Shown: positions 6,092 through 8,840 of the stretch, piece by piece
Layout of the letters: every line of letters starts with the position of its first letter
Position numbering within the stretch: the stretch's first letter is position 1
DNA from: Methylotenera sp. UBA6020
GTDB lineage: Bacteria > Pseudomonadota > Gammaproteobacteria > Burkholderiales > Methylophilaceae
NCBI GenBank assembly: GCA_002429455.1
Contig: DIZU01000205.1
Span: forward strand, 339 to 9,178
Direction of reading: 5' to 3'
DNA: 8,840 nucleotides
Program-made: the position numbers and the translations under genes
Notes under the pieces: generated by a model
What the model was told of the DNA's origin: nothing
The model's database searches: none
Seen by the model: only the letters and a program-made list of their open reading frames with translations

Positions 6092-8840
6092 TTCTTGATA
6101 TTCCAGTAAGCCCTGCTCTTAGGCCGGACCACCGTAGCTGGTAGAGGCGGGTCGCCGCCTTCCAATGGAGACTGTGGATTGGCACCGATGATAAAGGGTA
6201 CCGTCTTTCCGTTATCAAGTGTTACCATGCCTGCCACAGGGGATGGCGGCAAGCCACCACCGACAAGCACCTGACCGCGAATTGTGCCACTTTGAGGTGC
6301 TGCATTAGTGTAATCAAGATTGTACACCTGTGCAGTCCCCAAGCTGGTGCATTGCCCTGCTGCAGGTACGGTTGGCTGATGGGTGCTGAAAGTCACCGTA
6401 CCAAATACCGTAATGGCGGAAGTTACCACTTGCTCGGTAGACGTCAATGCCAAGTACCAACCTTTGGGTTTAGTAGCTAATTCAGCTTGGGTTGGCGTAG
6501 TGCTGTTTGTAATGGCAAATAATGAGTTCGTGCATATCACATTGGCGCCGCAAGTGGTATTTTCTAAAGTCAACCAAGTCGCATCGGCTGGCTTATCACT
6601 AATCATAAAGAAACGGTTTTCCACAGCGGTAGCAGATGTATAGCTGGAAATTGGTTTTTCACGGTCACCAGATCCAAGCAGCAATCTATATATGCCGTTA
6701 TCATCGAGTATATCTGGCTGGAACATGAATTTCCGATTACTCGTGCCAGTACCACCAAGTGCCGCTATTTTGGTAATAGTCCAGCCGCTAGGAGCGGTAG
6801 TATCAATGGGGGTATTACTACTAGCGCCCGAGATACGATAGATATTGCCACCCAAATCCACTGCGTAAGCGTACTTGATTAGCCCAGTGCTACTGTCGGG
6901 TACAATTGCCAGGTCAGCTACGACACTACTATCAGTAGTAAAAGTTTTAAGCCATGCACCTGTGTTTGCATCGACCACATAGATTTTGTTGCCTTTACTG
7001 GTCGTTGAATAATCGCAGGCACTGATTGTATTTATTGGATCAGCATCCTGACAGGTATCGTAGCCGCCACCCATCATAAGTACAGGCGATGCGCCAGAGC
7101 CATAACCAGAAGCTTTCAATATTTTTGGTGCCGACCAGGTTTGCCCAAGGCCCGTAAAGTTCGAAGTGCAACCCGTATCATCACCCACATTGGGGCAGCC
7201 AATTTTCCATTTTAAGCTAGGCGTCGCAGGTGTAGTTACATCAAACGCATACAAGGCTCTTCCGCCACGTCGCATAGTTGCGAAAATTGAAGTGCTACTA
7301 GCATCCGTATAAGCGGTCACTGCTCCATCAAAACCATAATCTTTAGGTTGTGGGGTGGGTGTACCAGTGGTATGGCTAGGAAAACTAATGCTTGTAGTGT
7401 TGTCGCGAATACGTTTGATTTTTGAATAAAACTCTGGCGCAACAAACGCCCACAATTCACTGCCGGCCGTCGCTGAACCAATGCTGGCAGTACGGTTGCC
7501 ATTGACAGCCCGTAACACGCCGTCATTGCCACCATAAAACACGACTACCTGTGGTACAGCATCTGTACCATAATTGACGGCCACAGGCCGCGAATGCACC
7601 ACATCGCCATGTGCAGAAGCTCGCATTTCACCGGTAGTGATCGCATTTAAATTTTCATCATCCACATCCAGACCGAGTTGCCAGTTGATTAGCGCATCAC
7701 GCTCTGTCGTACTCGCTGCCCCAAGCAGCGTCTGTGTGGCTGTAGCGCTATTAAAGTTGGCCAAGCCAGTACATGCAGCAGTTGAACAGGTTTTGACAGT
7801 GCGCGTGGTCGTACTACGCAGCTGATAACCCTGAGCACCTTTTTCTACAATATTGCCATCCGGGCTATTGGAGACGTCCGTATTAGCTGTCAAACAACTT
7901 CCCTGCGGTCTAAAGGCCCAATAGCTATCTAATGTTGTTGGCGTCCAAAAACTACGTGCGCATTCTGCAATAAAACCAGTATTAGAGTTAATGGCACTGG
8001 CGTTGTCCGCATCAAGCAACTTGAGCACACCACCGCTGTAGCCAAGCTTATACTGCTTTAAATTACCATTCCATCTTGGAAAAGAATTCTGATCCGGCCG
8101 AAACATACCAATGTAAACTTGATTCAGAAACGTACCTTGAGTATTCACACTCACCGGCAAGCTTACAGAAGCAAATACACTGTTGACGGACTGGATTTCA
8201 GAAAAAATACTGGTTAACGCGTCAGCAATTTGGGTGCCACTACTAGTCACATCAAAATATTTACCGCTGCTCACACCCGCGACACTTTTTAAAAGAGCGG
8301 TCCAGCCCGGACCTTGTCCAGTAGTTACTTTATTGATATCAACGGTATAGGACGTAACCCCAAGGCTACTTTTTTTCATAAAACGCGCCCATTCATCCGC
8401 AACATTTGTTTGTGAACCGCTAGGCGAGATGGCAATGGTAGTTGTGCTACCACCTGCGGCAGCTAAGGCAGTAGTCGCTTGAGTTGTGTCAGAATTGTTA
8501 TCCTGTGCTGCGCCATTGCTGATGTAAATAATAAAGTTCTTTGCGCAACTTGCAACAACAGGGCTGGTATAAGGGGTGCCTGCCTTTGATGACAGCGCAT
8601 TATTAGCCAGCGCATAGATGGCATCCGACGAAGCCGTGCCAGACGCATTGCCGGTGTAATCCGTTTTGACTTTATTATTGCCCGCATGGGGCACTCCACC
8701 GGCAAAGTAAAGGTAAGCTTCCTCCATGGATTTACCAATCTTGCCACCATTAGACTTGTCATCGGTCTGATCCAGGCTGTTTACCAGATTTTGATATTTA
8801 GTCTTATTGGCACTATCCAGCGGACGTATCGCTGCGCGCA
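6088..8840 (-). CDS. pilY1: Type IV pilus tip/assembly protein PilY1, 5'-truncated by window edge
   Basis: At least 916 residues are visible; the frame remains open to 8840, so the true start, signal peptide and first part of the N-terminal domain lie outside. PilY1 is a pilus-tip-associated adhesin and retraction regulator secreted to the cell surface. Counting from the first complete codon at the edge, residues 1-220 look like the VWA-like portion, including FIIYISNGAAQDNN (about 102-115), and a change to a beta-propeller follows. Propeller hallmarks are HGDVVHSRPVAVNYG (about 410-424), VVFYGGNDGVLRAVNG (432-447), GSELWAFVAPEF (459-470), LGQTWSAPKI (564-573), MMGGGYDTC (588-596), KIYVVDANTGAWL (618-630), VDLGGNIYRIS (660-670) and LLLGSGDREKP (720-730). 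The tail ends SRAYWNIKK, resembling the usual PilY1 tail. The loop normally binding calcium appears degenerate. The stop overlaps the start of the fimT-like gene. Confidence 0.95.
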   Translation of the reverse strand, partial: RAAIRPLDSANKTKYQNLVNSLDQTDDKSNGGKIGKSMEEAYLYFAGGVPHAGNNKVKTDYTGNASGTASSDAIYALANNALSSKAGTPYTSPVVASCAKNFIIYISNGAAQDNNSDTTQATTALAAAGGSTTTIAISPSGSQTNVADEWARFMKKSSLGVTSYTVDINKVTTGQGPGWTALLKSVAGVSSGKYFDVTSSGTQIADALTSIFSEIQSVNSVFASVSLPVSVNTQGTFLNQVYIGMFRPDQNSFPRWNGNLKQYKLGYSGGVLKLLDADNASAINSNTGFIAECARSFWTPTTLDSYWAFRPQGSCLTANTDVSNSPDGNIVEKGAQGYQLRSTTTRTVKTCSTAACTGLANFNSATATQTLLGAASTTERDALINWQLGLDVDDENLNAITTGEMRASAHGDVVHSRPVAVNYGTDAVPQVVVFYGGNDGVLRAVNGNRTASIGSATAGSELWAFVAPEFYSKIKRIRDNTTSISFPSHTTGTPTPQPKDYGFDGAVTAYTDASSTSIFATMRRGGRALYAFDVTTPATPSLKWKIGCPNVGDDTGCTSNFTGLGQTWSAPKILKASGYGSGASPVLMMGGGYDTCQDADPINTISACDYSTTSKGNKIYVVDANTGAWLKTFTTDSSVVADLAIVPDSSTGLIKYAYAVDLGGNIYRISGASSNTPIDTTAPSGWTITKIAALGGTGTSNRKFMFQPDILDDNGIYRLLLGSGDREKPISSYTSATAVENRFFMISDKPADATWLTLENTTCGANVICTNSLFAITNSTTPTQAELATKPKGWYLALTSTEQVVTSAITVFGTVTFSTHQPTVPAAGQCTSLGTAQVYNLDYTNAAPQSGTIRGQVLVGGGLPPSPVAGMVTLDNGKTVPFIIGANPQSPLEGGDPPLPATVVRPKSRAYWNIKK

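Noticed and set aside
7574..7825. Plus-strand open frames inside pilY1 (also 6292-6480 and 6383-6643)
   Set aside because: Low-complexity translations opposite a well-supported PilY1 propeller; best explained as shadows of its Thr/Ser-rich coding sequence.
8725..8727. ATG at 8727-8725 as the pilY1 start
   Set aside because: The frame is open for a further 37 complete codons to the window edge and continues PilY1-like sequence; there is no signal peptide after this ATG, so the gene is truncated by the window.
8463..8762. Alternative minus-strand frame overlapping the pilY1 5' part
   Set aside because: It runs in a different frame from the conserved PilY1 sequence, which stays open to the window edge; the translation has no recognisable domain.

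Overview
The window looks like a chromosomal segment of a betaproteobacterium, most likely in or near the Methylophilales/Nitrosomonadales (Methylotenera- or Methylophilus-like). The reasons are moderate to low GC, a lipA directly behind what is probably the tail of lipB, a glutamate-cysteine ligase of the unusual Acidithiobacillus/Nitrosomonas type, and a PilY1/FimT minor-pilin locus. The taxonomic guess rests on family distribution and gene order remembered from those groups, not on a search.

There are two blocks that converge at about 5490-5539. The plus-strand block (1-5489) starts with a probable lipB 3' end, then complete lipA (lipoyl synthase). After a 117-bp gap comes a tight five-gene run: gshA (ATP-grasp-type glutamate-cysteine ligase), gshB (glutathione synthetase, 7 bp downstream), apbE (FAD:protein FMN transferase, whose ATG directly follows the gshB stop), a small membrane-anchored NusG-domain-II protein (GTG start, overlapping apbE by 26 nt) and a Gx-transporter-family membrane protein (TTG start). 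The spacing suggests one operon. gshA and gshB together make glutathione. The last three genes form a flavinylation-type module: ApbE attaches FMN covalently to extracytoplasmic redox proteins, and NusG_II plus Gx proteins are the kind of pair known as EetA/EetB in flavin-based electron-transfer loci of Gram-positive bacteria. No flavinylated substrate protein is encoded in the window.

The minus-strand block (8840 down to 5540) is the distal end of a type IV pilus minor-pilin operon: a 5'-truncated pilY1, running off the right edge, whose TGA stop overlaps the ATG of a fimT/gspH-type pseudopilin. PilY1 and minor pilins normally form the priming/tip complex of the pilus.

The points most worth a second look are the glutathione-flavinylation-EetAB-like gene run, an ApbE whose expected Mg-binding threonine is lysine, a PilY1 calcium loop that looks degenerate, and a FimT whose C-terminal GRxR DNA-binding motif reads GRPS. 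No tRNA, rRNA, CRISPR array, insertion sequence or convincing rho-independent terminator was seen. No gene-free stretch exceeds 300 bases; the longest is 117 bp (1056-1172).
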